Notes: generated by a model from the letters alone, not told the origin. 60,923 nucleotides of DNA from Bacteroidales bacterium (GCA_017438945.1 JAFRUI010000008.1:1-60923), one strand, 5' to 3'; positions 1-10,816 are shown, counted from the stretch's first letter. Made by a program: numbers and translations.

Positions 1-56
1 ACCCGCAGGGCGGTGCAAATCAAACCTTGAAGGCAGGGGAGGGAAGCGAGGAGAGC

Positions 57-596
57 ATGACACCCACGCTGAAAGTTCCCGTGATGGAAATCACGGATTC
101 CAAGTCCGAACACCCGGAGTTTGTCATGCGCATCGAGCAGGCGGGCTGCAGCCCTGTCTTCGACACGGGCAACACGGACTTCCCGATGGTGCTGGAGACC
201 TACCTCGGTAGTCGTCAGCTGGCAATTCCGCAGGCGGGAAGCCCCTTCATAGAGGTGGCGCAGCCGACCCGTTACAACCGTGGCGGCGAGTCCCTTGACG
301 GCGTGTCGCTGACCGTGCAAGGGGAGAACTCCGTGGGGGAGAAATGGGTGCGCCCGTGGCTTGACTTTCTCGCAGGCTACGAGAAAGTCAAGTACCGCTT
401 CGTCTTGCCCCTTTCTGAGTTCCTCAACCTGTGGCGACTGCTGAAGCCGCAGGAGGCACGGGCGGAAAACCAAACCCGCTGGCTGCTGGTCGCCGGAGTG
501 AAGAGTTTGCCCGTCAAAATCACCTTCCAGTTCACCGAGGGCGGCGAATCCGTCACCGCCGAAGTGGAGGCCGCGAAACCGAAGGTGGTGCTTTAG
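57..596 (+). CDS. Unknown protein of the integrated element
   Basis: About 179 residues, soluble, without signal peptide or membrane segment. I do not recognise the family. I chose the ATG at 57 because a GAGGAG purine stretch sits 3-8 bases upstream; a TTG at 27 is in frame but has no such site. The bases before it (1-30) read as an open frame ending in TGA at 28-30, perhaps the end of a preceding gene. The gene converges on the integrase and its last codons overlap the integrase stop by 4 bases. Base composition here is visibly richer in G+C (60% in the first 60 bases) than most of the window, consistent with element cargo. It could be a phage structural or ICE accessory gene; nothing decides between them. 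Confidence 0.6.
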   Translation: MTPTLKVPVMEITDSKSEHPEFVMRIEQAGCSPVFDTGNTDFPMVLETYLGSRQLAIPQAGSPFIEVAQPTRYNRGGESLDGVSLTVQGENSVGEKWVRPWLDFLAGYEKVKYRFVLPLSEFLNLWRLLKPQEARAENQTRWLLVAGVKSLPVKITFQFTEGGESVTAEVEAAKPKVVL

Positions 597-1804
597 CTCC
601 GCACCTTGTCCGACGTGAACCCCGGTGCCTTCTCCCGAATCAGCTCCTTGAGGTGCGGGTCGGCGTGGTTGGAATAGATGGTGGTCATTGAGAGGGAATA
701 GTGGTCGGCCAGCTGCTTGACGGAGAGCGGGTCAAGTCCGTTCTTGAGCATTTCCGTGATGCCCGTATCGCGCAGCGAATACTGCTGCATCTCCAGCGGC
801 AGGTTGAACTCCTTGCGCAGCTTATCCCAGAACTTCCTGTAATATTTGGGTACCATCTGCTCCCTGCCCGGTCGCTGCTCCTTGCTGAATAGGAAGAACT
901 CGGACGGGTATTCGTAAGGGTTCATTCTGAACAATATATGCTCTATCTCCTTTGTCATCGGCACAACACGCTGCTTGCCGTTCTTGGAGACTTCCGGCCT
1001 CACTGTGATGGTCTTCTCCTTAAATGACAAGTCCCCGACCTTCAGCTTCAGAATTTCCCTCGGGCGGAGCAGCGCACCGTATATCAGTTCGAGGAATGCG
1101 AGGTAACCCGGATTCTTCTCCACAAGATATTGTTGTATCTGCACACGCTTTTCGCTGGGAATGAGCACGCGCTTCTTCTCCGTCACTTTCTTGGTCTTGA
1201 TTTTTTGGAAATGGTTCTCCTTGCAGTAGCACTTGCTGATCATCCACGAGAAGAACGCGCCGCCGTTCTTTATATAATTATTGTATGTGCGGGGGGAGAT
1301 TTCGCCGCCCCTGCGCCCGCCGCGCTCCTTCTGCACATCGTCCATGAAGCGGACTATCATGCTGTGGGAAATCATAGAGGAATAGATGTTCGGGGAGTTC
1401 CGCTTTATCCAATCCCCAAAAATCTTGGAGAACGAGATATAGGATTCGGCGGTGGATTCCCGATGTTCCCGCGCCACCTCCTCGCGGTACTGCTCCAGCA
1501 CCTCCTGTATAGGGGTGTACATGCGGGAGTCTTCGCCCTGAAAATAGGGGTTCCAGCCCGTGGACAGCTTCATGTTCAGTGCCACGATGATGTTGTTGAT
1601 GTGCTTCCGCGCCTCCGTCTTTGACGAATAGCGGTTCATCAGCCGAGCAAGGCGGATCTTCTTCCTTGCAAGCTGCTGGGTCTGTGGATTCTCCACATAA
1701 TACTCAATAAGCCATCCTGACTTGTTGGTTTTCAATGTTGCCGGCAGATAGTTTGCTGCTGCATACGCCGAAGATACGGCTAACCTGTTCGAAGTTTCTG
1801 ACAT
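593..1804 (-). CDS. Tyrosine recombinase (phage/ICE integrase)
   Basis: A 403-residue site-specific recombinase expected to integrate and excise a mobile element. The N-terminal half (about 95-200) looks like the SAM-like core-binding domain. The catalytic domain keeps Arg247 (LLRPREI), Arg345 (in YSLRDTG, where the usual first His of HxxR is Tyr342), His368 (LADHY) and the nucleophile Tyr377 (TTIYSNH). Length and His-to-Tyr change are common in Bacteroidota integrases. The gene starts 127 bases from the 3' end of tRNA-Gly, the classic arrangement for an element that uses the tRNA 3' end as its attachment site. The other end of the element would lie left of the window, so element size is unknown. 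Confidence 0.93.
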   Translation of the reverse strand: MSETSNRLAVSSAYAAANYLPATLKTNKSGWLIEYYVENPQTQQLARKKIRLARLMNRYSSKTEARKHINNIIVALNMKLSTGWNPYFQGEDSRMYTPIQEVLEQYREEVAREHRESTAESYISFSKIFGDWIKRNSPNIYSSMISHSMIVRFMDDVQKERGGRRGGEISPRTYNNYIKNGGAFFSWMISKCYCKENHFQKIKTKKVTEKKRVLIPSEKRVQIQQYLVEKNPGYLAFLELIYGALLRPREILKLKVGDLSFKEKTITVRPEVSKNGKQRVVPMTKEIEHILFRMNPYEYPSEFFLFSKEQRPGREQMVPKYYRKFWDKLRKEFNLPLEMQQYSLRDTGITEMLKNGLDPLSVKQLADHYSLSMTTIYSNHADPHLKELIREKAPGFTSDKVRS

Positions 1805-1873
1805 TTTTTTTTTGGTTTTCGGCTGCGAATACCAAAAAATCGGTTTGTCTCAATTCTGTCTCAGTTTTAACGC

Positions 1874-1911
1874 AAAAATCAGCAAACCACGTCTGTAATT
1901 TGCTGATTTTT
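1874..1911 (-). terminator. 13-bp perfect hairpin between tRNA-Gly and integrase
   Basis: AAAAATCAGCAAA (1874-1886) and its exact complement (1899-1911) flank a 12-base loop. The A/T-tailed arms fit an intrinsic terminator for tRNA-Gly read on the minus strand. Because it sits at the junction between the tRNA and the integrase gene it could also be a recombinase arm site or part of the attachment region. Confidence 0.55.
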
Positions 1912-1930
1912 ATTGTTTTATAAGACTTTG

Positions 1931-3651
<1,721 letters not shown>

Positions 3652-3657
3652 CGGACT

Positions 3658-3894
3658 ATGAAATTAGAGATTATCACCCCCAGCAGCACTCTGTTCTCCG
3701 GCGATGTCACGCTGGTGCAGCTCCCCGGTATTGACGGTCTGTTTGAGATCCTGAAATCCCACGCCCCGTTGGTTTCCGCTTTGAAAGAAGGCCGCGTGAA
3801 AGTGGAGGAGGCTCAGGGTCAGACACAATATTTCGACATTCGTGGCGGCGTGGTGGAAGTCAGCCACGACAAGATCCTGCTGCTGGCAGAGTAA
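3658..3894 (+). CDS. atpC: F-type ATP synthase subunit epsilon (short form)
   Basis: A 78-residue protein matching only the N-terminal beta-sandwich domain of epsilon (LEIITPSSTLFSGDV at the start, FDIRGGVVEVSHDKILLLAE at the end). The C-terminal helical hairpin that inhibits ATP hydrolysis in longer homologues (about 130-140 residues) is absent. A short epsilon is known from Bacteroidota, so this looks natural rather than truncated: the stop is followed closely by a clean terminator. Confidence 0.95.
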   Translation: MKLEIITPSSTLFSGDVTLVQLPGIDGLFEILKSHAPLVSALKEGRVKVEEAQGQTQYFDIRGGVVEVSHDKILLLAE

Positions 3895-3915
3895 AGGGAT
3901 ATAAAATATTATGAC

Positions 3916-3958
3916 GTGAGACATTGAACGATAACCGTCTGATGTCTCACTTTTTTTT
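3916..3958 (+). terminator. Intrinsic terminator of atpDC
   Basis: GTGAGACAT (3916-3924) pairs exactly with ATGTCTCAC (3942-3950) and is followed by eight T (3951-3958). It lies 21 bases after the atpC stop codon. Confidence 0.9.
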
Positions 3959-3986
3959 CGGAATTAAACGTGTATATTATGCCCAG

Positions 3987-4014
3987 GTAGAGACGCGCCA
4001 TGGCACGTCTCTAC
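3987..4014. repeat. 28-bp dispersed palindrome, copy 1
   Basis: Palindrome with outer arms GTAGAGACG and CGTCTCTAC around the centre CGCCATGGCA. It is the exact reverse complement of the copy at 54389-54416 and shares its arms with the copy at 40417-40444. The right arm contains CTA (4011-4013), which is the TAG stop codon of truB on the minus strand. Confidence 0.9.
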
Positions 4015-4739
4015 AATGTTGGTGTTTCTCGATGTCGGATTTCCGGTTTAATCGCGTCTTCCACACACAAGCTGCCGATGCGAGTGCGGCGCAGAGCGGT
4101 GAGGTGCGCGCCACTGTTGAGCGCTGCCCCGAAATCGCGGGCGATAGCGCGGATATAGGTTCCCTTCGAACAACGGATACGGAAGTCGATTTCCGGCAGT
4201 TCAAAGCGGGTGATTTCAAACTCGTAAATAGTGATGTTCTTGGCGGCTAAAGGGGCATCCTCGCCGCGACGGGCGATTTCGTATGATCGTTCGCCCTGGT
4301 GCTTTACCGCGGAAAACATCGGTGGAACTTGTTGGATTTCGCCAGTGAAGGAACGCGCTACATCCTCGACCATCTTGCGGGTGATGTGCTCATAAGGGAA
4401 TGTTGCGTCAATGGGCTTTTCCAAATCGTAACTTGGGGTGGTGGCACCCATCATGAAGGTCCCGGTGTATGTCTTCTCCTGCGCCTGCAGTGTATCGACC
4501 TGCTTGGTCATCTTGCCCACACAAATGAGCAACAACCCGGTGGCCAACGGATCCAATGTGCCCGCATGGCCCACTTTGACGCGATGTCCGGCGGCACGGC
4601 TCGCCATCTTGCGCACTTTGCCCACCACATCGAAAGAGGTGCACTTGTAAGGTTTGTCAATCAGCAACAAATCACCTTCCGGATTGATATTCATCTCCGG
4701 CAAATCGAAGGTGACGTCATGGATCATCTTCTTTAACAT
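4011..4739 (-). CDS. truB: tRNA pseudouridine(55) synthase
   Basis: TruB isomerises U55 in the T loop of tRNAs. The catalytic motif [12 protein letters not shown] is present with the catalytic Asp at about residue 63, preceded by the early [12 protein letters not shown] segment. I start at the ATG ending at 4739 (MLKKMIHDV), giving 242 residues. This ATG overlaps the uppP stop codon by 7 bases, suggesting translational coupling; a start further upstream would lie well inside uppP. The TAG stop is inside the 28-bp dispersed palindrome. It is the last gene of the ftsX-DUF3098-uppP-truB unit. Confidence 0.96.
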   Translation of the reverse strand: MLKKMIHDVTFDLPEMNINPEGDLLLIDKPYKCTSFDVVGKVRKMASRAAGHRVKVGHAGTLDPLATGLLLICVGKMTKQVDTLQAQEKTYTGTFMMGATTPSYDLEKPIDATFPYEHITRKMVEDVARSFTGEIQQVPPMFSAVKHQGERSYEIARRGEDAPLAAKNITIYEFEITRFELPEIDFRIRCSKGTYIRAIARDFGAALNSGAHLTALRRTRIGSLCVEDAIKPEIRHRETPTL

Positions 4740-5557
4740 AAACCTAATATGATGGCCAGGATGCCGACAATCACGCAGTAGATGGCGAACCAGATCAGCT
4801 TGCCTTTCTTCACGATGTTGATCATCCATTTGCAGGCGAGACAGCCGGTGATGAAGGCGGCGATGAAGCCCACGGCCAAAGAGAAGGCGGAGATGCCGCT
4901 CATGGCGGTGCTGAACCCTTGTTGGGCGATGTCGAGGGTGTCAAGCAAAGCCTCGCCTAACACGGGCGGGATGACCATCAGGAACGAAAACTGTGCCATC
5001 CGTTCTTTCTTGTTGCCTAATAAGAGACCAGTGGCGATGGTGGTTCCCGAACGGGAAAGTCCCGGGAGCACAGCTACTGCCTGACCGATACCGATGATGA
5101 AGGCGTGCAGCGGGGAGATCTCCTCACGCTGGCGCGGTTTGGCATAGTAGGAAAAGGCAAGTAGCGAGGCCGTGACTAAAAGCATGATACCGACAATTAG
5201 CAAACCGGAACCGAAAATCTCTTCCACCGTGTCTTTAAAACAGAAACCCACAATGGCGACAGGAATCATGGAAATCAGGATGTTGATGGCGAATTTAGTA
5301 CCCTCGTTCAGCCCGGAATAGCTTTTCCATGACTGTTTTGTGAACAGATCTTTGAAAATCCAGACAACCTCTTTCCACAAAATGGTCAGCGTGCTGAGCA
5401 CAGTGGCTACATGCAAGGCTACAATCATTGTAAGGTTCGATTCCCCTTCCAGTCCGAAAAGGTTGGACAAAATCGTAAGGTGCCCGCTACTGCTGACAGG
5501 CAAAAACTCGGTTAATCCTTGTACGATGCCTAGGATTAATGCTTCTAACCAGCTCAT
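4733..5557 (-). CDS. uppP: Undecaprenyl-diphosphate phosphatase
   Basis: BacA/UppP family integral membrane enzyme, 274 residues, which dephosphorylates undecaprenyl diphosphate so that the lipid carrier for peptidoglycan and glycan export is recycled. The two signature stretches are present: [10 protein letters not shown] with Glu17 near the N-terminus, and PGLSRSGTT in the middle. Multiple hydrophobic segments run the length of the protein. The gene lies 9 bases downstream of DUF3098 and overlaps truB by 7 bases. Confidence 0.96.
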   Translation of the reverse strand: MSWLEALILGIVQGLTEFLPVSSSGHLTILSNLFGLEGESNLTMIVALHVATVLSTLTILWKEVVWIFKDLFTKQSWKSYSGLNEGTKFAINILISMIPVAIVGFCFKDTVEEIFGSGLLIVGIMLLVTASLLAFSYYAKPRQREEISPLHAFIIGIGQAVAVLPGLSRSGTTIATGLLLGNKKERMAQFSFLMVIPPVLGEALLDTLDIAQQGFSTAMSGISAFSLAVGFIAAFITGCLACKWMINIVKKGKLIWFAIYCVIVGILAIILGLC

Positions 5558-5566
5558 GTCGAAGTT

Positions 5567-5848
5567 CTATTCGTTTTCGTTTTCCGAAGCTTTCGGATGC
5601 CACATGATGGCCACGATTTCAACCACTAATCCCAAGAAGATCAGGATCGGTGCCACCACAATCCGGCGAGTGTTGAAAATTTCACCGTCGAAAACATCAT
5701 CCGGAACATCGCCGCCACCCAGGCAGATGTAGCCGATGAGCAGGAGTAGCGCGCCGACGCCCATCAAAATGTAGTTCATTTTGCGGAATAATGGCGGGCG
5801 GTTGCCTTTCACATTACTGATGTTCTCATTATTCGTATTAGTACTCAT
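5567..5848 (-). CDS. DUF3098 small membrane protein
   Basis: A 93-residue protein with two hydrophobic helices (MNYILMGVGALLLLIGYICL and the VVAPILIFLGLVVEIVAIMW region) separated by an acidic loop. It matches the DUF3098 family found between ftsX and uppP in Bacteroidota; function unknown, probably envelope related by its neighbours. I start at the ATG ending at 5848 (MSTNTNNEN), 20 bases after the ftsX stop, rather than an earlier one that overlaps ftsX. Confidence 0.85.
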   Translation of the reverse strand: MSTNTNNENISNVKGNRPPLFRKMNYILMGVGALLLLIGYICLGGGDVPDDVFDGEIFNTRRIVVAPILIFLGLVVEIVAIMWHPKASENENE

Positions 5849-5867
5849 AATATTGGTTATTAATAAT

Positions 5868-6752
5868 TTACATGTATAATCTTTCGTCATTTATGCGGAT
5901 GTATTTGTTGACCGAGAAGGCCGAAATCAACATGGTGAACAACATGCTGAAAACAAATACGGCAGACAGAATGATGACGATGTAGAGCATGGCTGAAAAG
6001 TCTACAAAATCAGGGGCCATGCGGTTTCCGTAAAGAAGGGTGAGTGCCAGCAATGCCACAGCGATAAGCCCGCCCCAGATACCTTGGAGCATCCCTTTGG
6101 TGACAAAGGGCTTGCGGACGAATTTTGGCGTTGCACCCACCAACAGCATACTCTTGATATTGAACCGTTTGGCGAAGATGTTCAGGCGGATACAGTTGGC
6201 CACCAGTAGCATGGAAATGATCATGAAGACAGCACAAATAGCCACAATCACCCATTGTATCTTGCGGAAGTTGTTGCTAATGGATTTAACGATGAAGTCC
6301 GGATAATCAACATCCTGCACGATAGGATTGCGTTTCAACTCCTTGGAAATCTTGTTCAGGGAGTCGGAGTTGGCATATTGCGGCTTTACGTTGATGATGA
6401 TGGAGGCGTTGATAGGGTTGGAAATCACTTCTGTGAAGTTGCTGCCGATGATCTGTTGTGCAGTGCGGGTATTTTCCTCCCGCGACGAAACCCGCGACGA
6501 CTCAATATACGGTTTCAGCTTGATCTGCTTTTCCAGCGCGTCGATGTCAGCTTCCTTGATGTCGGAATAGAATAGCACTTCCATTTCGATTTTCTGGGAG
6601 AGGTTTTGGAGGTATCTCATGGAGAAAAAGGCGAAAAACGCCAAAGCTCCGATGAAGAACATGGTGAGTGCAATGCTGAAAATAGAACCGAAAGCCGACA
6701 GCCTGAGACGTGCTTTCGTAATTCTGTCTATCGAATCCGGATAGTTTGCCAT
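5868..6752 (-). CDS. ftsX: Cell division protein FtsX
   Basis: FtsX-family permease, 294 residues. One N-terminal membrane segment (FGSIFSIALTMFFIGALAFF) is followed by a periplasmic domain of about 110 residues and three C-terminal membrane segments, the standard FtsX topology. With FtsE it activates periplasmic peptidoglycan hydrolases at division. No ftsE is adjacent. I start at the ATG ending at 6752 (MANYPDSIDRI); the in-frame TTG upstream overlaps the promoter. Several LytM proteins elsewhere in the window (12124, 29503) are the kind of enzyme FtsEX controls, but a link is only inference. Confidence 0.92.
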   Translation of the reverse strand: MANYPDSIDRITKARLRLSAFGSIFSIALTMFFIGALAFFAFFSMRYLQNLSQKIEMEVLFYSDIKEADIDALEKQIKLKPYIESSRVSSREENTRTAQQIIGSNFTEVISNPINASIIINVKPQYANSDSLNKISKELKRNPIVQDVDYPDFIVKSISNNFRKIQWVIVAICAVFMIISMLLVANCIRLNIFAKRFNIKSMLLVGATPKFVRKPFVTKGMLQGIWGGLIAVALLALTLLYGNRMAPDFVDFSAMLYIVIILSAVFVFSMLFTMLISAFSVNKYIRINDERLYM

Positions 6753-6770
6753 AATAAATTTTTTGCGCCG

Positions 6771-6778
6771 CAAAAGTA
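6771..6778 (-). promoter_or_regulatory. -7 box of the ftsX operon
   Basis: TACTTTTG on the minus strand, 19 bases before the ftsX ATG. It is back to back with the promoter of the exporter gene. Confidence 0.7.
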
Positions 6779-6804
6779 CAAAAAATTGGGAAACAAAAAT
6801 ATCG

Positions 6805-6812
6805 TACCTTTG
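6805..6812 (+). promoter_or_regulatory. -7 box of the ABC exporter gene
   Basis: TACCTTTG followed by CCGCC, 18 bases before the ATG at 6831. Together with the box at 6771-6778 it forms a compact divergent promoter. Confidence 0.7.
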
Positions 6813-6830
6813 CCGCCGATTTGAAAAGGT

Positions 6831-8672
6831 ATGGAATATCTCGGAAGAATCTTTAAATATCTGAAAAACTACAAGTTACAGATTGCATTCATCCTGTTTG
6901 TGCAGCTGTTGTATGCGTTTTTCTCCATCTTTACCCTTACGCTCCTGGTGCCTTTCCTGCAAGTGCTTTTCCATCAAGTGGAGGCCGTGACCGTGCGCCC
7001 CGAATTCTCCTTTTCCCCGCAGTATCTCATCGATACGTTTTACTACCTTATGAACTCGGTGATTGAACGTCATGGACAGACTTCCGCGCTGCTGTTCATT
7101 GCCGGCACCATGATTCTGCTGTCGTTTCTGGCGAACCTCTGCCGCTATGCGGGCATGTTTTGGCTTTCCCACATCCGTTCCGGCATCCTTTCCCACATCC
7201 GCGATGATTTCTATCGCAAACTAATCCGGCTTCCATTGTCGTTTTACACCAAGCAGCGTTCCGGTGACATTGTCAGCCGGATGGGCGCCGATGTTCTGGA
7301 AGTCGAGTGGACGGTCATCTCTTCGCTATTGGCATTGTGTCGTGACCCTTTCTTGATCATCGCCTATTTGATCACATTGTTTACCATCAGTGTGAAACTC
7401 AGCGTGATAACGCTCTTGATTCTGCCGCTGATGGCGGTTGTTCTCTCCGTTATCGGGAAGAATATCCGCAATTATTCACTGCGGTCGCAGGAGCTGATCG
7501 GAAGCATGACCGCCTATTTCGAAGAAGCCGTGGATGGCTTGCGCGTCATCAAAGGGTATAATGCGCAGCAATACGTGTCGGAGCAATTTCAAAAGGAAAA
7601 TTTCCGTTTTTACCTTCTTAACAAGAAGATTTTCAGGATCAAGGAATTGGGCTCCCCTCTGATAGAGTTTTTGTGCATTTTCACGGCGCTGGCCATTTCC
7701 ATGATCGGATTGGTGGCATTTCCGGATAGTTTTGCCTCGCGTGGAGCCGCTTTCATGCTCTATTTTGTGGTCTTCGCGCGCATGATCCCCCCTGCCAAGT
7801 CGTTGGCCTCCACCTATTACCAGATCCGCAAAGGACTGGGGGCCGCCGCCCGCATTTATGAGATTATAGATGCCGAAGAGGAAATCAAGGATGTTCCAAA
7901 TGCGAAGCATATTGCTGATCTCCAAAGTGTTATAGAGTTCAAGGATGTAAGTTTCACCTATAATCCCGAAATTGAAAACGCTGAAGATTGTGAGGTGCTG
8001 CGGCACGTCAGTTTTTCGTTGAAGAAGGGCGAGACCCTGGCGATTGTGGGACCGTCCGGAAGCGGAAAATCAACTTTAGTGGATTTGCTGTCAAGGTTTT
8101 ATGACATCCATTTCGGAGAGATTCTGATTGACGGGGTGCCCATTAACCAGTATGCGCTGGCCGATCTTAGAGGATTGTTCGGCATTGTCAACCAGGACGT
8201 TTTCCTTTTCGATGACACGGTATATAACAACCTGACGTTCGGGACGGAAAACGCCACAGAAGAGGAGGTGATGGCCGCGGCGAAAATCGCACAGGCACAT
8301 GAGTTCATCATGGAGTTGGAGGATGGTTACCAGACACGAATCGGAAATCGGGGTATGCGGCTTTCCGGTGGCCAGCGGCAACGGCTCAGTATCGCCCGCG
8401 CTATCTTGAAAAATCCGCAGATTATCGTTCTCGATGAAGCCACTTCCGCTCTCGACAACGAATCCGAACTTCTTTTTCAAGAAGCCTTACTTCCTTATAT
8501 TGAACAACATACAGGCATTATTATCGCCCATAGACTCTCTACCATTCGCTTCGCTGACCATATCCTGTTTCTGAAAGACGGACAAGTGGTGGAGTTCGGG
8601 TCCCATGACGAGCTGATGGCGAAAAAAGGAGATTATTACCAGTTCTGCATCACGCAACAGATGTCGGAATAA
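6831..8672 (+). CDS. ABC exporter, MsbA-like (permease-ATPase fusion)
   Basis: A 613-residue half-transporter. About six membrane segments fill the first 330 residues. The ATPase domain follows with Walker A GPSGSGKST (about 406), Q-loop NQDVF, signature LSGGQRQR (about 510), Walker B IIVLDEAT (about 531) and the switch His in IIAHRLST. It would work as a homodimer exporting a lipid, peptide or drug. Family resemblance is to MsbA/LmrA exporters, but the substrate cannot be assigned. It stands alone with its own promoter. Confidence 0.93.
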   Translation: MEYLGRIFKYLKNYKLQIAFILFVQLLYAFFSIFTLTLLVPFLQVLFHQVEAVTVRPEFSFSPQYLIDTFYYLMNSVIERHGQTSALLFIAGTMILLSFLANLCRYAGMFWLSHIRSGILSHIRDDFYRKLIRLPLSFYTKQRSGDIVSRMGADVLEVEWTVISSLLALCRDPFLIIAYLITLFTISVKLSVITLLILPLMAVVLSVIGKNIRNYSLRSQELIGSMTAYFEEAVDGLRVIKGYNAQQYVSEQFQKENFRFYLLNKKIFRIKELGSPLIEFLCIFTALAISMIGLVAFPDSFASRGAAFMLYFVVFARMIPPAKSLASTYYQIRKGLGAAARIYEIIDAEEEIKDVPNAKHIADLQSVIEFKDVSFTYNPEIENAEDCEVLRHVSFSLKKGETLAIVGPSGSGKSTLVDLLSRFYDIHFGEILIDGVPINQYALADLRGLFGIVNQDVFLFDDTVYNNLTFGTENATEEEVMAAAKIAQAHEFIMELEDGYQTRIGNRGMRLSGGQRQRLSIARAILKNPQIIVLDEATSALDNESELLFQEALLPYIEQHTGIIIAHRLSTIRFADHILFLKDGQVVEFGSHDELMAKKGDYYQFCITQQMSE

Positions 8673-8731
8673 CACACAATTCGTTGTTAAAAAACAATTT
8701 TTATTCCAATTAAACAACGTCATAATAACAC

Positions 8732-8739
8732 TATATTTG
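8732..8739 (+). promoter_or_regulatory. -7 box of ddl
   Basis: TATATTTG, giving a very short leader (about 10-20 bases) before the possible ATG codons at 8756 and 8765. Confidence 0.65.
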
Positions 8740-8764
8740 CGTTTTGTATATAATAATGTGTAAT

Positions 8765-9745
8765 ATGTATAAAATTGCAGTAGTGGCCGGTGGAGATTCC
8801 GGTGAATATGAGGTCTCCTTGAAAACAGCGGATAATGTCTTTCAACAGCTTGACAAGTCGTTGTTTGAGCCGTACATGATTCTTTTCAAGGGCACTGATT
8901 GGCATTATAAAACCTCAGATGGACGGCAAGTCCAGATTGACAAAAACGATTTTTCGCTGACTGTTGGCGGACAGAAGATTGTGTTCGATGCCGTGTTCAT
9001 CGCCATTCATGGCACGCCTGGCGAAAATGGAAAATTGCAGAGCTATTTTGAAATGATCAAGATGCCATACGTGGGTTGCACAAGCTTCCCGTCAGCCTTG
9101 ACATTCAACAAGTTCTACTGTAATTTGGCCGTCGCGCAGTTAGGAGTTCCGATTGCCCCGTCACTGCATTTTTATGCCGGCGATCCCATGGATGTGGACC
9201 GCATTGAAGAGGTCTGCGGATACCCCTGTTTCGTGAAATCCTGCAATTCCGGCTCCAGCGTGGGCGTGACGAAGGTGCATGGGCGTGAGGAACTGAAAAC
9301 CGCTTTCGAGGAGGCGTTGAAATACGATAACCAACTGATAGTGGAAAAAATGATCCATGGTCGCGAATTGGCCTGCGGCGTGACAGCAGTCTATGGCGAT
9401 GTCAAGATGTTGGCTATCACGGAAATCGTGGCCCATAACGAGTTCTATGACTACAACGCCAAATATACGGATGTGGGCCACAGTCTCATCACTCCTGCCG
9501 ATATCGCCCCCGACATGCAGAAACTTGTCAAGCAATACGCAGAGTTGGTTTTCCGCCAGCTCGACTGCAAGGGCATCGTCCGCGTGGACTTCATTCTTGA
9601 TGAGGATGCGAAAAAGCCTTATTTCCTGGAAGTCAACACGATTCCCGGACAAACGGCTATGAGCATCATTCCGGCACAGGTGAAAAGCCAGGGATTGGAT
9701 GTGCAGGATTTCTACACGAAATTGGTGATGGAGGCGTTGGCTTAA
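8765..9745 (+). CDS. ddl: D-alanine--D-alanine ligase
   Basis: ATP-grasp enzyme, 326 residues, making the D-Ala-D-Ala dipeptide for peptidoglycan precursors. The N-terminal VAGGDSGEYEVSLKTA segment is the Bacteroidota version of the Ddl entry motif; CFVKSCNSGSSVGV is the ATP-grasp loop and FLEVNTIPG carries the metal ligands near the C-terminus. I prefer the ATG at 8765 (MYKIAVVAGG), with 8756 a near alternative. The TAA stop is the first codon of a 7-base tandem array that fills the gap to the next gene, a peptidoglycan hydrolase. Confidence 0.96.
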   Translation: MYKIAVVAGGDSGEYEVSLKTADNVFQQLDKSLFEPYMILFKGTDWHYKTSDGRQVQIDKNDFSLTVGGQKIVFDAVFIAIHGTPGENGKLQSYFEMIKMPYVGCTSFPSALTFNKFYCNLAVAQLGVPIAPSLHFYAGDPMDVDRIEEVCGYPCFVKSCNSGSSVGVTKVHGREELKTAFEEALKYDNQLIVEKMIHGRELACGVTAVYGDVKMLAITEIVAHNEFYDYNAKYTDVGHSLITPADIAPDMQKLVKQYAELVFRQLDCKGIVRVDFILDEDAKKPYFLEVNTIPGQTAMSIIPAQVKSQGLDVQDFYTKLVMEALA

Positions 9746-9798
9746 TGGATAATTGATAATGGATAATTGATAATGGATAATTGATAATGGATAATTTT
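9743..9798. repeat. Heptanucleotide array, 8 units
   Basis: Alternating units TAATGGA and TAATTGA, eight in all, the last one changed to TAATTTT. The first TAA is the ddl stop codon, and the ATG at 9787 inside the seventh unit is the start of the next gene, so the array forms the whole intergenic space. Confidence 0.92.
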
Positions 9799-10806
9799 GG
9801 AAAAACGATAGCGTGTGTAATAATTGGGCTGATGTCCGGATTTGCGGCATTTGCGCAGTACAACGAGCAGGATATCCGCGATTATATCGAGCAATACGCA
9901 GAGGTGGCTATCCAGAAGATGCACGAGTACAAGATTCCGGCGAGCATCACGGTGGCGCAGGGCATTTTCGAAAGTGCCTGCGGCAAAAGCCGGCTTGCGG
10001 TGGAAGGCAATAACCATTTCGGCATCAAATGCCACACCGAATGGACAGGTGACACCATCTTGGTTGATGATGACGAATTGCAGGAGTGTTTCCGTAGATA
10101 CGCCTCTGTGTCAGAATCCTACACAGACCATTCACTGTTCCTGACCAATCGGAAACGTTATTCCAATCTGTTCCAGTTAGACATCATGGACTACAAGGCA
10201 TGGGCGCGGACCCTGAAACAGGATGGTTACGCCACCAACCCACAATATGCCGACCGGCTCATCAGTCTGATCGAACGTTTCAATATCGCCCGTTTGGATA
10301 CGATCTACTATCAGCAGAAACATGGCTATGTTCCGATGGCGGTCGCCGAATCCAAACCGGTGGTGCAGAATACCCAGCCTGTTGAAAAACCTGCTGAGAC
10401 GAAGAAGCCCGGCAAGAAGGTGTTCACCGCAAGCGGAAGTGAGTACCCGGCGGATGAAAGCCCGTTCACCTACAGGAAAGTTTTCAAGAACAACAATACC
10501 TATTTTGTCATCGCCGAGAAAGGGGACACCTACGAGAAAATCGCGCAGGATATCCTGGTGATGTCCGATAATCTGCGGAAGTTCAATGATGTCGGGGCAA
10601 ATGAGGAGCCTATGGAGAATGAGATTGTCTATGTGGAGGCCAAAGCCCGCGGGAATGCCACTCGCGTCCACACCGTCCAGCCCGGTGAGACATTGCGTTA
10701 CATTTCGCAACGCTACGGGGTCCAGCTACGATATATTTTCAAATACAATATGTTGGATGAAAATTCAGTTATTCATCCGGGAGACCAAATATTATTAAAA
10801 CGATAA
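9787..10806 (+). CDS. LysM-containing N-acetylglucosaminidase
   Basis: Exported peptidoglycan hydrolase, 339 residues. A signal peptide (about 1-24, ending GFAAFAQ) precedes a FlgJ/AcmA-type glucosaminidase domain (about 25-170) with the expected catalytic Glu62 in AQGIFESACG and a second conserved Glu73 before NNHFGIKC. A charged linker leads to two C-terminal LysM domains (about 235-285 and 293-339). The start codon ATG lies within the heptanucleotide array. Ten bases separate it from the paralogue downstream, and the order ddl, hydrolases, LytM protein suggests a cell-wall turnover unit. Confidence 0.92.
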   Translation: MDNFGKTIACVIIGLMSGFAAFAQYNEQDIRDYIEQYAEVAIQKMHEYKIPASITVAQGIFESACGKSRLAVEGNNHFGIKCHTEWTGDTILVDDDELQECFRRYASVSESYTDHSLFLTNRKRYSNLFQLDIMDYKAWARTLKQDGYATNPQYADRLISLIERFNIARLDTIYYQQKHGYVPMAVAESKPVVQNTQPVEKPAETKKPGKKVFTASGSEYPADESPFTYRKVFKNNNTYFVIAEKGDTYEKIAQDILVMSDNLRKFNDVGANEEPMENEIVYVEAKARGNATRVHTVQPGETLRYISQRYGVQLRYIFKYNMLDENSVIHPGDQILLKR

Positions 10807-10816
10807 ATTCAGAACG

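Noticed and set aside
9743-9798. CRISPR array
   Set aside because: Units are only 7 bases without spacers, and no cas genes are in the window. The same applies to all other tandem arrays.
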